Below, piece after piece: positions 39,601-52,861 of a stretch of DNA of 64,000 bases. The DNA is taken from NCBI RefSeq assembly GCF_950023065.1, contig NC_088680.1, forward strand, positions 40,474,559-40,538,558, written 5' to 3'. The stretch's first letter is position 1; every line of letters starts with the position of its first letter. The position numbers and the translations under genes are program-made. The notes beneath the pieces were generated by a model. It made no database searches. It was given only the letters and a program-made list of their open reading frames with translations, and was not told where the DNA came from. The stretch is from Planococcus citri. Taxonomy: Eukaryota > Arthropoda > Insecta > Hemiptera > Pseudococcidae.

Positions 39601-42600
39601 CTCGAAAATGATCGAAATCGTTTCGGGAGGTTGACTTTGACATTAAAACCAAATTTCAGTTTTTTATTTTATGGTTTACCATTTTTATGAATAACCTTGT
39701 CAGTAAATGCCATTACAGCGATTTTCAAAAATTCGCAAAAATTTGAAAATTCAACTTCAACAGCTGAAAATTTGGTTCTGAGGTGTTGCCGACAAGAACT
39801 TTCAATAAGTTGAATTGAATTTCGGGCAAATCTAAGGCACGAGTTTCCAGTCGTCCTCGTTCCATTATTTTTGTCGATTATTTTCTGAAGTTTTCCACTG
39901 AAAATACTAATAAAATATTGGTCATTTGTTAAGAACTAGATTCAAAGTAGCCCTCGCCGTTTTCTTCGAAGTCATCAAGATTTTTATCGTGTAAACTACT
40001 TATAATACCTATAGCATTTGTCGTGAAAACATTTTCATTTATATAGTTGAAAAAATGAAAATAAAATAGGTATATTATGGAAATAGGCTATTAAGGTGTG
40101 GCAATAATCGTGCCATTAAGCATAATATGTGTAAGCATACCTAATGTTTTTTCATTTTTTTTATTTTTTTGCAACGAAAAGGAATCATAATATGGGAGCA
40201 TAAAAAATAAAAAACTATCGAAGCTGATAAGAATTATGCATAGCTTCGTTGAATTTGATAAAGCATTATTCTTCGAAACCTCGTGAGCAATTCACACAGT
40301 TTTCGCTCTTTTTCAAAATACATAAATAGTTACCTACCTCACTTTAACTGTATAGGTATTTATTTCCTTCAATGTGGTCATTCTATCATTGATGACCTAA
40401 TTCGTTATTTATTCCTCCCCCTCCCCTCAGCCTAGGAATCACTTATTGCATTATTCGCAACAGAAAAATGTAACTCGATACCTTTGTATAAATTTCTTAA
40501 GCAAATAAGTAGGTAAATATTGACGGAATTTTCGTCTAGGTACGTAACGTACTTACCTATTTTGAAGATAAGAACACAAAATATTTAGTAAAATTACAAC
40601 GATGGACGTAAGTATGAATAAGGTAATTCTCTACGAATAGACTTCTTTTTAATTTTGTAATGATCCTATGTATAATACGCAAGCAACTAATTGCGTGTAT
40701 CTCATATGTACATGCGCAAATATTTTTTGAAATTTCGATAACGTTGTACCTAACTAGCATAATTATGCACGTCATTCGAATTCGCCGATCGCAAAAACAA
40801 CATTATTTTTGTAGCGGGCTTTTGCTGCAAAGCAGCGAAGTGACTGACGGGTTCTTACAATGTTGATTGAATTCGTTTTTGGAGAATTTTTTTTTATGAA
40901 ATAGAAACAATATAATTTGTATGGTGTACTTACTATTCTCTGACCTCATACGAGTTAACCTTTTTCAACTGTTTATTTAGTGCGAAGAACGTACAGCAGT
41001 TGTAATTTTGTAATTTAAGTTTAATTGAAAATGTGATAAGATGTTGATTCGTGTATAGGCAAGTATTAAAAATAGACGAGGACCTGGTATTGTGTATACT
41101 GTATAGTTTACACGAATATAGGTAATACCTACCTTATGGAAGTAAACGCGATGGCAAGTTTTTTTAATGCACTTAATAAGTATTTTGTCGAGTTTTTCTA
41201 TTACTAAATTGAGTAAAAAATGAAAAATTGAAAAAAAAAAAGAGGGAAGGTAAGAAGATTTCAGATAAATTAAATAGTTAGTTGGCTTGCGTTTGTTATA
41301 CTGTACATGGTCTATAGTAAGTAGGTCCCTACATACGAGTCGAGTACAAAGGAAGACATCGAGATTGAAATAATTTATTTTTAATTATAGAATTTTAATG
41401 AATTATTGCGGTGATGCGGTGTACATAAGTACTTGATTTGATGCATTAAAAGTACCGTATATTAGATTGACATCTAATTGTGGAATTACTTATTATCTTT
41501 TACAGCTTGTAGCTTTGTATGTGCGTCATAAGGTACCATTTATTTGAACTTATATATAAGGGGTTCAAAATATTACTCGATGATGGTTTCGAGTAGAATA
41601 GTGATCTGGGAAATACCTTCACTCGATATCAATAAAATGAGAATTTCTACATTGAAGAACTGCAAATGTAAATGTCCAGAGTTTGATTTAAATTTGGCAT
41701 AGGTAGGTATTATCTACCTACATCTACATGTACACGTATTACGATTATTTTGAATTTTAAAAAAATAGAAAAATTGCATAGGAGCATCAAAAAATGGATA
41801 TTCACCGAAAATATATTTTGGGGACGCATTAATCAACTTCTCAGTATACTTACCCTCTTAATTTTTAAGCTGTAATCATTTCGAATAGGTAGTGAATTTA
41901 TTGTAACCGAAACGAAAACTGATAAGATAACCGGTTCTTTGCAACCCTTGACATATGTCAGTAAGCAATGTCAATACATTTTTGGATAAAATCGAGTGTT
42001 TATCCATATTCCACCTGTAGGATTAAAATCGGGACAGTAATCTGTGTGTGTACTTAATATGACTTTGCAGAATTGAAAATTGGTAGGTACCTGCAGTCGA
42101 GCTTAGGAAGTTCAAGATCGTATTTGTGAGAAAAAAATCAATCAAGTAGATATACGTACTTATCTTTCATTAATCAACTGAGATTGAAAATTGTTAGTGA
42201 AAAAGCAGTGAAATAACACATTTAAATGGAATAAAACTCTACAGAAGAGAATAATTTTCAATTCAATTGACGATTTGATAACTATAACAATAATAGTGCA
42301 GGAGCCCTTGTCAGTTTTTTAAAAAGTTTATGGAGGAGCTATTTTATCTTACTGCATGGTATGGATGTGTATCAATTTATAGCCCTCCAAATATTTTTCT
42401 CATAGTCAGAATAACAGGAACTCCTCAAGTTGATTGAAAAATCACTTTGAACCGGATATAAAAATTTATCAGGACTTTATTGCACTGTTTTTTTGTCTTG
42501 CTTGTTTTTCATTTTCATTATTTTTGTAAGTATGTAGGATTGTAGGTAGAGGTACCTAACTACTTACCTAATTTATTTTTATTCTCAAAAAAAAAAATGA

Positions 42601-43046
42601 TTTTTGTAAGTACTTAATGAAGTTGTCAATTATGCAACCAAATCAATTATCAAGTCATCTCATATCTATAGCTCATTAAAGTTTTTATATTTTTATTCAT
42701 TTTTTATTTTTAAAATTGATAAATTACAAGTAGGTATATAAGTTCGTGTTTTTATGACGAGACTATTGAAAAAAATCTCATTTTTCATTACATACGAGTA
42801 CGATGTTGAGGGAAACAATGAGGGAATCTATGAAACAAATTTTGAAAAATTTTCCGGTAAAAATCAGAACGTAATTTTTTCATCACAAAGATCAATTTTT
42901 GAATTTCTTTATTTTAAATAATGGAAAACAAAACCGTGGAGCACCGAAATTCCCACCAATGCTGTTTGCGATTAATTTTTTTACCACCAGTACCACCACT
43001 CCCCGGACACCCTGTATATCATTCTTCTCCAACCCCTTCTAGCATG
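36641..43046. other. Gene-free host DNA with a possible retroelement fragment
   Basis: Mostly AT-rich with TAGGTA repeats. The part 37180-38070 is less AT-rich and contains phrases such as CTCAGCTCCGCCTGGCC and ACTACACTGGACCAGCTG, which look like the 5' part of a retroelement, but I found no coding domain. A Glu/Lys-type duplication (AAAAAGAAAAGCCAAAAGGCC, GAACGAAAAGAGGGC) recurs near 38570 and 38740. No gene seen. Confidence 0.4.
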
Positions 43047-44644
43047 AGGGTCATTCCATGTCGACTTAACCAACGTTTTTGAGTCATGTCTTTCGATTTC
43101 GCTCAAATTTTGTTTACAATATATACCCATCCAGTAAAGAACCCCGCAATTAGTTTGGTCCCAGCCCCCTCAGGGGCGGGTGGGGGCTTCCATTATTTTC
43201 ACATTGTCTCGAGGAACTTAACTTCAGCAGTCCATTCCTCCACAACAGTAAGATACTTTGATCAAAACTGATTTCACAGTTCAAAAGGACATTGCATTTA
43301 CAACTTTTTAGGCATTTTGAAATTTTCAAAAGTTGAAAGTTGAACTTTCAAATTGAAAGATCAAATTTGAAAATGACGCTGTAAGTGGGAGCTACCATTT
43401 AAAATTTTGAAAAAATTTTCATAGATGTACCTTTTGATGTTTTTTTCGAAATATTCAAGTTTCGAGATGGAATCTCTTAATGGAGGGGAAGCACCCCCAC
43501 CCCCAATTTTGGGCGAAACTTTCAAAAGAAAATCTGGGGCATGTGATATATCGAATTCTATGTTTTTGGTGACGCTGAACACGAATATGACGTCAGATTT
43601 TTGATAGGACCCTATCCATGGCCCCCAGCACCTCCCCAAAGGGGGTATAACTACAAAAAAGTGTTTTATTCGTGTGACACATGAAATAGTATGTTTTAGT
43701 GACGCTGAACACGAATATGACGTCAAATTTTTGATTGGACCCCATCCACGGCCTCCAGCACCTCCCCAAAAGGGGTACCCCCAAAAAAAAGGATTACATT
43801 CGTGTGACACATTAAATAGTATGTTTTCGATATCGCTGAACACGAATATATAGCCATAGTTTTTTAAATCTACCTTACCCATGGTCCCCAAAACCTCCCC
43901 CAATAGGTAAAAGTCCAAAAAAATTTTTGGGGGCCGTGGATGGGGTCCAATCAAAAATCTGACGTCATATTCATGTTCTGCAGCGCCACCAAAAACATAC
44001 TACATATTTCATGTGTCGCACGAATAAAACACTTTTTTGAAGTTTTACCCCCTTTGGGGAGGTGCTGGGGGCCATGGATAGGGTCCTATCAAAAATCTGA
44101 CGCCATATTCGTGTTCAGCGTCACCAAAAACATAGAATTCGATATATCACATGCCCCAGATTTTCTTTTGAAAGTTTCGCCCAAAATTGGGGGTGGGGGT
44201 GCTTCCCCTTCATTAAGAGATTCCATCTCGAAACTTGAATATTTCGAAAAAAACATCAAAAGGTACATCTATGAAAATTTTTTCAAAATTTTAAATGGTA
44301 GCTCCCACTTACAGCGTCATTTTCAAATTTGATCTTTCAATTTGAAAGTTCAACTTTCAACTTTTGAAAATTTCAAAATGCCTAAAAAGTTTTAAATGCA
44401 ATGTCCTTTTGAACTGTGAAATCAGTTTTGATCAATGTATCATAGTTTTAGAGGAATGGGCTGCTGAAGTTGAGTACCTCGAGACAATGTGAAAATAATG
44501 GAAGCCTCCCCACCCACCCCCTGAGGGGGCTGGGACCAAACTAATTACGGGGTTCTTACTTACTGGATGGGTATATATTGTAAACAAAATTTGAGCGAAA
44601 TCGAAATATATGACTTTCATGGTTGAGTTGACATGAAATGACCC
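43047..44644. mobile_element. Large foldback element, arms of about 770 bp
   Basis: Left flank GGGTCATTCCATGTCGAC (43049) is the reverse complement of the right flank near 44631-44644, and matching continues inward through TTCGATTTCGCTCAAATTTTG, CCAGCCCCCTCAGGGG, a CCATTTAAAATTTTGAAAAA block and repeated TGACGTCA-containing units, to a centre near 43920. The interior units (ACACGAATATGACGTCA, CCCCAGCACCTCCCCAAA) are themselves repeated two or three times per arm. Long ORFs on both strands (for example 43361-43954 minus, 43940-44332 plus) are products of the palindrome. Confidence 0.88.
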
Positions 44645-47600
44645 ATGAAAAACAAAAACAAAGAATGGCCACTGGCCAGTTTGAAAATCTTAAATTGCAC
44701 ACCTTCATTTCGTATGGGGAGAGGGAGCAAGTTACATAGTAGGTATTTAATAAATTCCAACCCATTTTTTTTCAGAATCATTGACCTTTTTCTTATCATG
44801 TGCCTTACTTTACTGTAAACACCTTATCGTATTTTTGTTAGCTCGCGTTGGAAAATCGTTTGTAGGCAGCTTGAGTTATTTTTGTACTATCAGGTAGGTA
44901 CTTTTAAGTAATAAAAAACCATTCAAGTAGTAGCAAAATTTCGGGTGGAAACACACAAAAATTGAGAGCGCATTCAAAGATACCTAATCTACTAAACCAA
45001 ATTTCAGATGTTAAATAACCAACATTTTTTGAATTTCTGGTGAATTTTTGAAAATTGAAATAAAATCTATTTATCAAGATGATTCATGAAATTGAGGTGA
45101 AAAACTGAAATTTGATTTATCGCTGTATTGACTATTCTCTTGATCTCTCAAATCGACTGGATGGTGGTTTTTGAGCCATTTTGGAGCCTTCGTCAGATTC
45201 TTAGATTTTCCAGTTTTGAAAAAAGTACCATAAAAAAAGAACCAAAATAAAACCAAATCTTTCCAACAAATTCCAGGAAAACCTAGAAATCTGCTGGAGG
45301 CTTCAAAACAGCTGGAAATCACCTCCAATCGATGTTAAATTTTTTTGAGTTCACCTGAAATTTATTCTAGTGTTGAATAATTTTGCTCACCTTTTCGATT
45401 TTTTCGTTCCATCCAAAATATGTTTGTTGATTTGAAAAATAGGTACCTATCTTTATTGGAGGGGCGAGGGGGAGGGCGGACAGAAAAACGTTTTCCTAAA
45501 GTGAAAAATATTCAAACACGGTCAAAACAACTAAATTACTGGAATTTGATGAATTTTGCGAATATGTACATAATTGCAAAAAGTTTTAGAGCCTCCAGCA
45601 ATATTATTGGCGAAGTTCCAGTAATTTTCTTCAGAAGCATAAACAGGCTTTAGACTTAGAGTGAAAGTAACTCGTTTGCAAACTCAGCATAATTTTTATC
45701 GTGACCTCTTCAGTTGTAGATTTGGGACTTGAGTAGAACTTGTTTGAAATTCGTTCCTGGCTATTCAATAATCCATATTTTTCTCCAGTAAATAATTTTT
45801 TTTGAAGTGAATTTTATTTTTTGTTTTGTTTCGTGATTGATCACTGGAGAACGTAAAGGAGTTCGCATTTTCCAGTGTTGCTTCCAGTTCCTGAATTTAT
45901 AGCAAGTGAACTCTTTCCGAAGGTCGTCAATAACATTTCCAGAACTATCTACAAATATCGCTCATCAGCAGCGTACTGCGGCCCATATAGCAAAAAATCA
46001 ATACACTTATACTTTAATTGAAACAGAGGGCACCTTGAAACGTGCCCTAGGTAACCTACTCCTAATCATCAAAAGTGAGTACCTACTTGAAAATCGAAAA
46101 AACTAGAGACACTTTTTTAAAGTGGCCAAAAAAAGGGCTGTATTTTAAATCCGTGCTCAACCGCACATTGCGCTCCGTTCGGTCATTTCTCTTGAGATTC
46201 TGATTATCTTGTTTACAGCACATGAATAGAAGTACCTGGTATTATGTAACTTTTCGATAACCGAACTGAAAACTCGATATACATACTTAATTATTACACG
46301 GCTTAAAATTCTATAATCATCTGTTATAATGTGTCGAGATGCGATAAATTCAATGTATAGTACCTACTGTAATTTTTTTCTTTTTTTATCAGATGGAAAA
46401 TAGATTGTTTAATTAAGCACTCGTAAAAACCGCTGAGTCTTATCTTTCGGGCGCTTATTTTAAATTGAAAAAGTATATAGGTACATGTCACAAAAAATAA
46501 TCTGCTTATTGCATGTACCTACTTGATCGACGATAAAGTGACAATAGCGAAGATTATATGATAACGATATCGGTGAAAAATTAATTCGTTTATGCCATTT
46601 TTATGGTCGTTGAAAAACGATAAATTTATGGTACTTGTGATTGGAAATATCAAAATGATCCGATTAAACGTAGGTATCTACATGTAGAATATTCGTATAC
46701 GTCTTCTTTGTTTTAGGTTTTAAAAGCGAAATTTTTTTACACGGTTAATTTAGCAGCACTTGAATTTATTTTGGAGAGCCGACTTTGGCCATGTTTTGAT
46801 GGAAGTTCTTCCTGATAAAAAAAATTGTCATGTATGGTTAACGTGATATGACCACTTAAAAGAAGTAGTTATTTGTATTCTGCCATCGCATTTGTCCAAA
46901 TGATGATTCGCTATGTTTTCAAACATTGTATGAGTAATATCATTTATAAAATGTGTGCACATTTTATCTGCTTTCATTTCACAACAATGTAGGCTATCGC
47001 GTGATTAGTGATAGAGGTGTGAACTCTGAATGGATATGCTTTGGCAGATGCTTCAGGAAAGGATCAGTAGGTTTAGTAGTGTTGAGTAGATCTGTCGATG
47101 GGATGATGTAATGAAATGGGAAAATTGGTAAGGTCAAAAATCACAAAAGTGCTCATCCTCAGCTTAATAGAAGCAAGCTTATGAGATTTGGGGTTAGGGA
47201 TCGCCGGATTGTCTAATGATTGCAGGGTCTCAGCAACAATATAGGTCTTCAACTCCTTTTTCATTGACGTGGTCAAGCGAATAATTATTTCCTTCCACAG
47301 AACTGACTCCAGTCGACAATTTCATATCATGGAATGCACTCTTGACTCTTTTGTGATTTTGAAATGGCAGGGTAACCTGTGGCACCAGTAGGTAAGTACT
47401 TATAGATGCTTCACCAGCGGTCAGTGGATATTTCAACTTTATACTTACTACGTAGGAACAACAAAATTGTAGATAATACGTAAAGTATACTACGTACGTG
47501 ACGTCATTGTGTAATTAGATGACGTGAACCTGACGTATTTTTACTCTAGTAGTAGTTTCGCGGAAGGTCAATGGACATCTATTATCACATACATGCCTTC

Positions 47601-48169
47601 TCTATCGTTTTTCTCATCTCATTTTCTATAGACTGAGTAAATTAGCCGGGGAAAAATGGCATTTAGGTGGATGCTAATTAAGATAGATGTATTGAAATTC
47701 GCAAACACTGCGTGTATGATTTGTTTCAATGGACTATTTCAAATAAGCTTTACAAAAAGTCATAGGTGATATTACGTCGAATATGTGTCCGTTGATTTGG
47801 AAATTTTCCACCGATAGTAACGACAAAACTTCTCGGTCTTTTGTTATTCTGGATTTTAAGAGTTAGGTAATGAAATTTTGGTACATATGCCAGTGTCCCT
47901 AAAACCGAACTTCAAGTTCACAAAATGGATCAGAGCAACTTGAAATGAAATTCAAAAAAGTCAAACGGTTGCTAATAAGGCTTCAGATGGCTCGAAAATA
48001 TTGAAAAATGAATTTAAATGGGAGTGGACCAATTCTCATTTAAGATCAAGATGTTTTTTGTCATTTTCTCAAAAAGTAGGTATGACTTTTTTTTGAAAAA
48101 TAGCTATCGCAAAAAATGATACTCGTAAAATTTGCTATAAAAAATGTTCTTATCATTTTCGTCGAAAAC
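44645..48169. other. Gene-free host DNA
   Basis: AT-rich sequence with scattered TAGGTA repeats and short ORFs without splice support. Nothing nameable found. Confidence 0.4.
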
Positions 48170-48199
48170 GCCTGTAAAAGCCACTTTTTGAAGGAGAAA

Positions 48200-48720
48200 A
48201 CGTATTAAAAAATTGAAGTCGATTAAAAAAATTATTGAAAGTTTGCGAAAAAATGCGATTTTTTGATTTAAAACATGAAAAGAAGTTTTGATTGGTGAAG
48301 TTGACCAATTTTAACTCTATTTTTACGTATCCGTTGGAAAAGTTGAAAAACAAACTTTCCTCAATGAAATGAACTCGTCACAAAAAAATCAAAATTCGAA
48401 AAAGTTGAATTTTCAATTCCAAACATTAAAAAAAGTTCAAACTTATTCATTTACCTATTTTTTCATGAAATACGTCAGAAAGAGGTCAAAATAAAACAAC
48501 TGAATAAATTTAAACTTTTTTTATGTTTGGAATTGAAAATTGAAGTTTTTGGAATTTTGATTTTTTTGTGATGAGTTTATTTCATTGAGGAAAGTTTTTT
48601 TTTAAACTTTTTCAACGGATACGTAAAAATTGGGGTCAAATGGGTCAACTTCACCAATCAAAACTTTTTTTCATATTTTAAATCAAAAAATCAAATTTTT
48701 TCGCAAAGTTTCAATTTTTT
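48200..48720. repeat. Foldback of about 220-bp arms
   Basis: The left arm (about 48230-48440; TTTGCGAAAAAAT, TTGATTGGTGAAGTTGACC, ACGTATCCGTTGGAAAAG, TCAATTCCAAACAT) is mirrored on the right (about 48505-48715; ATGTTTGGAATTGA, CAACGGATACGT, TCAACTTCACCAATCAA, TTTTTTCGCAAAG). Confidence 0.85.
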
Positions 48721-48996
48721 AAAAATCAACTTTACGAAATAACGCCATCCCAATTTTTTAATATGTTTTTTCAGCATGAAAAGTTGTCCATAATATATTT
48801 TTTCAGAATTTTTGAGAGTCGGAATGATAAAACTTTTTTTCATATTTTAAATCAAAAAATCAAATTTTTTCGCAAAGTTTCAATTTTTTAAAAATCAATT
48901 TTACGAAATAACGCCATCCCAATTTTTTAATATGTTTTTTCAGCATGAAAAGTTGTCCATAATATATTTTTTCAGAATTTTTGAGAGTCGGAATGA
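48660..48996. repeat. 169-bp tandem duplication
   Basis: The segment from AAAACTTTTTTTCATATTTT (48660) through TTGAGAGTCGGAATGAT is repeated with a 169-base offset, nearly without change (one base in TCAA(C/T)TTTACGAAATAACG). It extends the right arm of the foldback. Confidence 0.9.
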
Positions 48997-51900
48997 TATT
49001 TTCGCACGAAAAAAAGTGGCAACACAGATTCTTATGATATCACCAAAAAGCCTTTCAAAACTCCTCAATATTGGAAAAAGTTCCATTTTGGTAGGTATTG
49101 GCAGTTATCGAGTAATTCACTGCTGAAATGGATGATATTTCAAGTTCACTGAAAACATTCACACCCCTTAGCAGTCTTTAAAAAAGGGCTAGAGGGGTGT
49201 GATTTTCACCACTGGTCATCCCTTCAGAAGATCTTTCCACAGGAAAAATTTCAGAAAAATCGCCGACCCCCCCTCCCCTTTCCACTTCTTGGTCGAATTG
49301 ACGTGGAATGGCCCTATAGGTAGATGTACTTTAGGATGGATCGCGAAGAAAAAAGTTATCGATTTTTCACCAAAAGCAGAGACCTTCATTTTGGGTTGAA
49401 AGTTACTCAGAAAAATGTTTAGCTCCGGAGATGACTTTGGAGGGAAGAAATTAGCCTTCAAAGAGAGAGCATTTTCGAAATAATCTGGGGTTTTTCGCTC
49501 CTGTCGCTACCCAACCTGATTTGAGAAAAATGATGCAGTGTGAAATGAAAGTACATTTATGTATATTTGAGATGCTGCGTTAAATATGAAATCTATGCCA
49601 TTTCATAGGCTTCCACTCAGCGGCTGAAAATTTGTTAATCGCTTATTTTTGGATGAGTTCATTTTTTGAAAATTTGTTCTTGTCAAATATTTCGCATTAA
49701 TTTAGCTAAAATTATGAAAGATACATACAAAATTCCTAAAACCGGGGGAATACGTATTTTAGAACGAAACAGGGCCAATTTATCGGCCATTACTGCCAAT
49801 CTGAAGAAATCAAAAAAAAAGTGTAAATTTTTGGCTATTAATTTTTCTCTTTTTTTTTTTTTTTTTGAAATTGGCAGCAAAATTACCAAAAAATAAGTTG
49901 GTAAAAAAATGAAAGAAATCTCAAGCGATGTACGTATATATTTTTAATTAAGTATCATCTCATTTGAAAGAGCTTCAAACAAAGGATGAGGAGCTGATGG
50001 CCAAAAAAAATATTCTTCGTGAAATAAATAATCATTGATTTGATAGAAAAAGCATTAGGTGTAAGAACTAAATCGCTATACTACCAAATTGCGATCAACT
50101 TATAAGCTGAAAACGTTGTATGCAAAGCCTATTCAACCCGCTGAAGGCGCTACTACTTTCTTTTAGATAATAACGAAGTAACTTAAATTCTATTTTTTGA
50201 TCTGCATCTGCAAGTTAATATGTAGGTATGTAGCATTGTTTCAATTCTAGTAAGCTACATATGACGAGTTTTGACAAATTTTCCTCAATATTTTCAAGCT
50301 CTTCTCAATCGCTTAAAAATCATATACAAAAGGCGTAGGTACATAATATGAAACATTGATTCAAACACTTGTCTCGCAAATTACACCAGTTTCCGTTGCA
50401 AAGAAAGTGTAACAAATGCAGATTGCAGATCTACTATTCGCTTCATCTCATTCGCAGAAATAAGAAGCGCTACATACATTATGTACATCTGATATGGAAG
50501 CACGATGTGAAATCATTTCGAGCAACCGAATAAGACCGAAGCAATCTAATTAAATCGATTATGTTTCAAGTTCACTCGCATATATTCGTTGAATATCGAT
50601 ACTCCAAGAGTCTGGTTGATACCAGATATATGTATTCTGATGATTGTAACTTTATATAATCTTCTCTTATCTACGTATTGAAATTTTTTTGTCGTCACCG
50701 ACGAAGGTAATTCCCAAAACCGATATCGTTGGAATTTCGCACCGAGTAATCTAATTTGAGCCAAGTAGGTAGACCACTTATATTTTATCTGCGGCTGCAA
50801 CGAAGGAAAAATTGCTGATGAAGATATAATAATTGTTGAAAATACAAGTTAGAGAAGTTCCAAATTATTTAATCAAGAATGTATCAAAAAACCAAATTTC
50901 ACGGGAAAAATACATTTAGGTACCTACCTATAACGAATAAAATGCGTTTATTCTTTGGTCGTTTGATTCCTTTTTTAGACACCGTCAAAGATGCTGAGGT
51001 ATTTTCTCTTCCTGTTTTAGTTTGTGTCATCTTCCTTCTATGGAACTTGTTATGATGACTTTATGCTCTTTCATTGTTTCATAATAAGTTACAGCACATT
51101 ACGATGAAGATGTTGCATGTACTTCCAGTTCATTCAACGGTAAAATCGTACTTTTTTCTAGAGAATAAGAATTATCAGTGTCAAACGATCAAAATCATTG
51201 CAAAAATTGTATAATTAATTCACGAATGTGATCTTATATTTCATTTATTTTCCATAATCAATATTTGACGATAAAATTCTCTCATCTGTACTCTCCCTCA
51301 AAACTGAATGCATTAGGCAGTCACTGAGTCACAGTCGAGAATTTTTTTAGGATTATTAATTTTGAGCAAGTTTGTGCTAAACACTTCCTTTCACGTTGAA
51401 TCAACCTTCCCCGGGGCATTTTTTGGCACGTGGGTTACGTTTCTTGAGATTTACCTAGATATTTTTTACCGGTTTTATAATCCAAATAATTACGCGTAAT
51501 ATTTTTTAATATTTAGCAAAGCGTTTGGAAAATATCGCATAACAGTAGAACCTCGTTATAACGGATCTCCCTAACAAGCTTATAATTTATTCGAACAAAT
51601 AAAATCAGTAGATACTTGTGTCAAAATGAGAGAAACATACTCGAGGAATAAAACTGTAATACAGGTATATTTAATATGTACATACAAAAAAAAACATTTC
51701 AAGTAAAATAACAATAAAACTTATAAGTAATATAAAAGGAAAAAAAATATGAAAAAAAATGAGAAAATTGTGTATCATTCATGATATCAGAACGTTTCGT
51801 TTTTGGTTCAAAACAGTGTCTGCTGGGAATGTAAGATGATACAGAATTCATCCGCAGCCACAGCCTTTGTACAGTGAGAAACAAAGGTGGAAGTGGGCAG

Positions 51901-52861
51901 TATGATCACAATACCATATGAACACATTTAAAGGCGGCGCAAGGCGTATAAAGGTAAAGGTAATACAATTACTTCGATAAAAACATACTTCGGTATTTTC
52001 AAAATACACTTTAAAATTCTGGGTTAAAACGAACAATAAAATAAAAATACTTGAAAAGGTCACCGTACTCCAAAATAATCTTGCTAAAACGAGAAAAAAA
52101 ACGTTTCAAACGTGATAAACACCTACCGAAATACTTTTTTAAAAAATCTATAAAAAAAATAATTACAAAATACTGTTAAAAAATAATTCGTCGACTCATG
52201 TACAAAATAAAATAAAAATTATGTTACAATATAATGCTGTACGTAAAATATGTACATTTGAAAAAAAAATAATTTTTGAGATATTTAAAATTTGTAGTTT
52301 TTAGGAACATGGTAAAAATAAAAAAGCAATACGATTGCAAAGAACTGAGAATAACAAATTCAATTATTTCCACAGGAGGGGTTGCCGCAGAAGCTTCGGG
52401 CTTCTGGAATTACCGTCGAGTTATTATGTAAGCGTTGGAAGATTATTATGTAAAATACTGTCATTAATACGAAAGAGATTCGATTGTTTTACCATCGAGC
52501 TCATCCGCAGCATCGTAAATGGTCTTCGAAGAGAAGATTCCTACTGTGATGTGAAACTTGAAACGTTTCTGTGACGATTAAAACCAAAAAAACCGTAATA
52601 CTGACGAAAACCATCTACTTAGATGATGACGAGATGACGCTCAGTGATTTTAATACTGTTCAACAGTAACTTTACTTACTAGAAACTTTGCAAAAGTGGA
52701 AGTATAATAAAATGGTAAGTTTGTTCGCTGAATTACGTACATAAGAATGGAATTATTAAAATATAATAGGTACTCAGTCCACATTCGATTTGTACCAAAA
52801 TCGTTTAAAATGTGCGTTAAGAAATCAACTCATTAACGTATCACAAGTAAATAAAAAAAAA
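48997..52861. other. Gene-free host DNA and probable 3' flank of the CUB-like gene
   Basis: No exon or RNA gene seen. The last part (about 51.6-52.86 kb) could hold the 3' untranslated region of the minus-strand gene that ends at 52862, but I could not fix a polyadenylation site. Confidence 0.4.

Noticed and set aside
43361..44332. ORFs of 197 and 130 codons on opposite strands
   Set aside because: They are near-copies of each other because the region is a palindrome; frames follow repeats, not a protein family.
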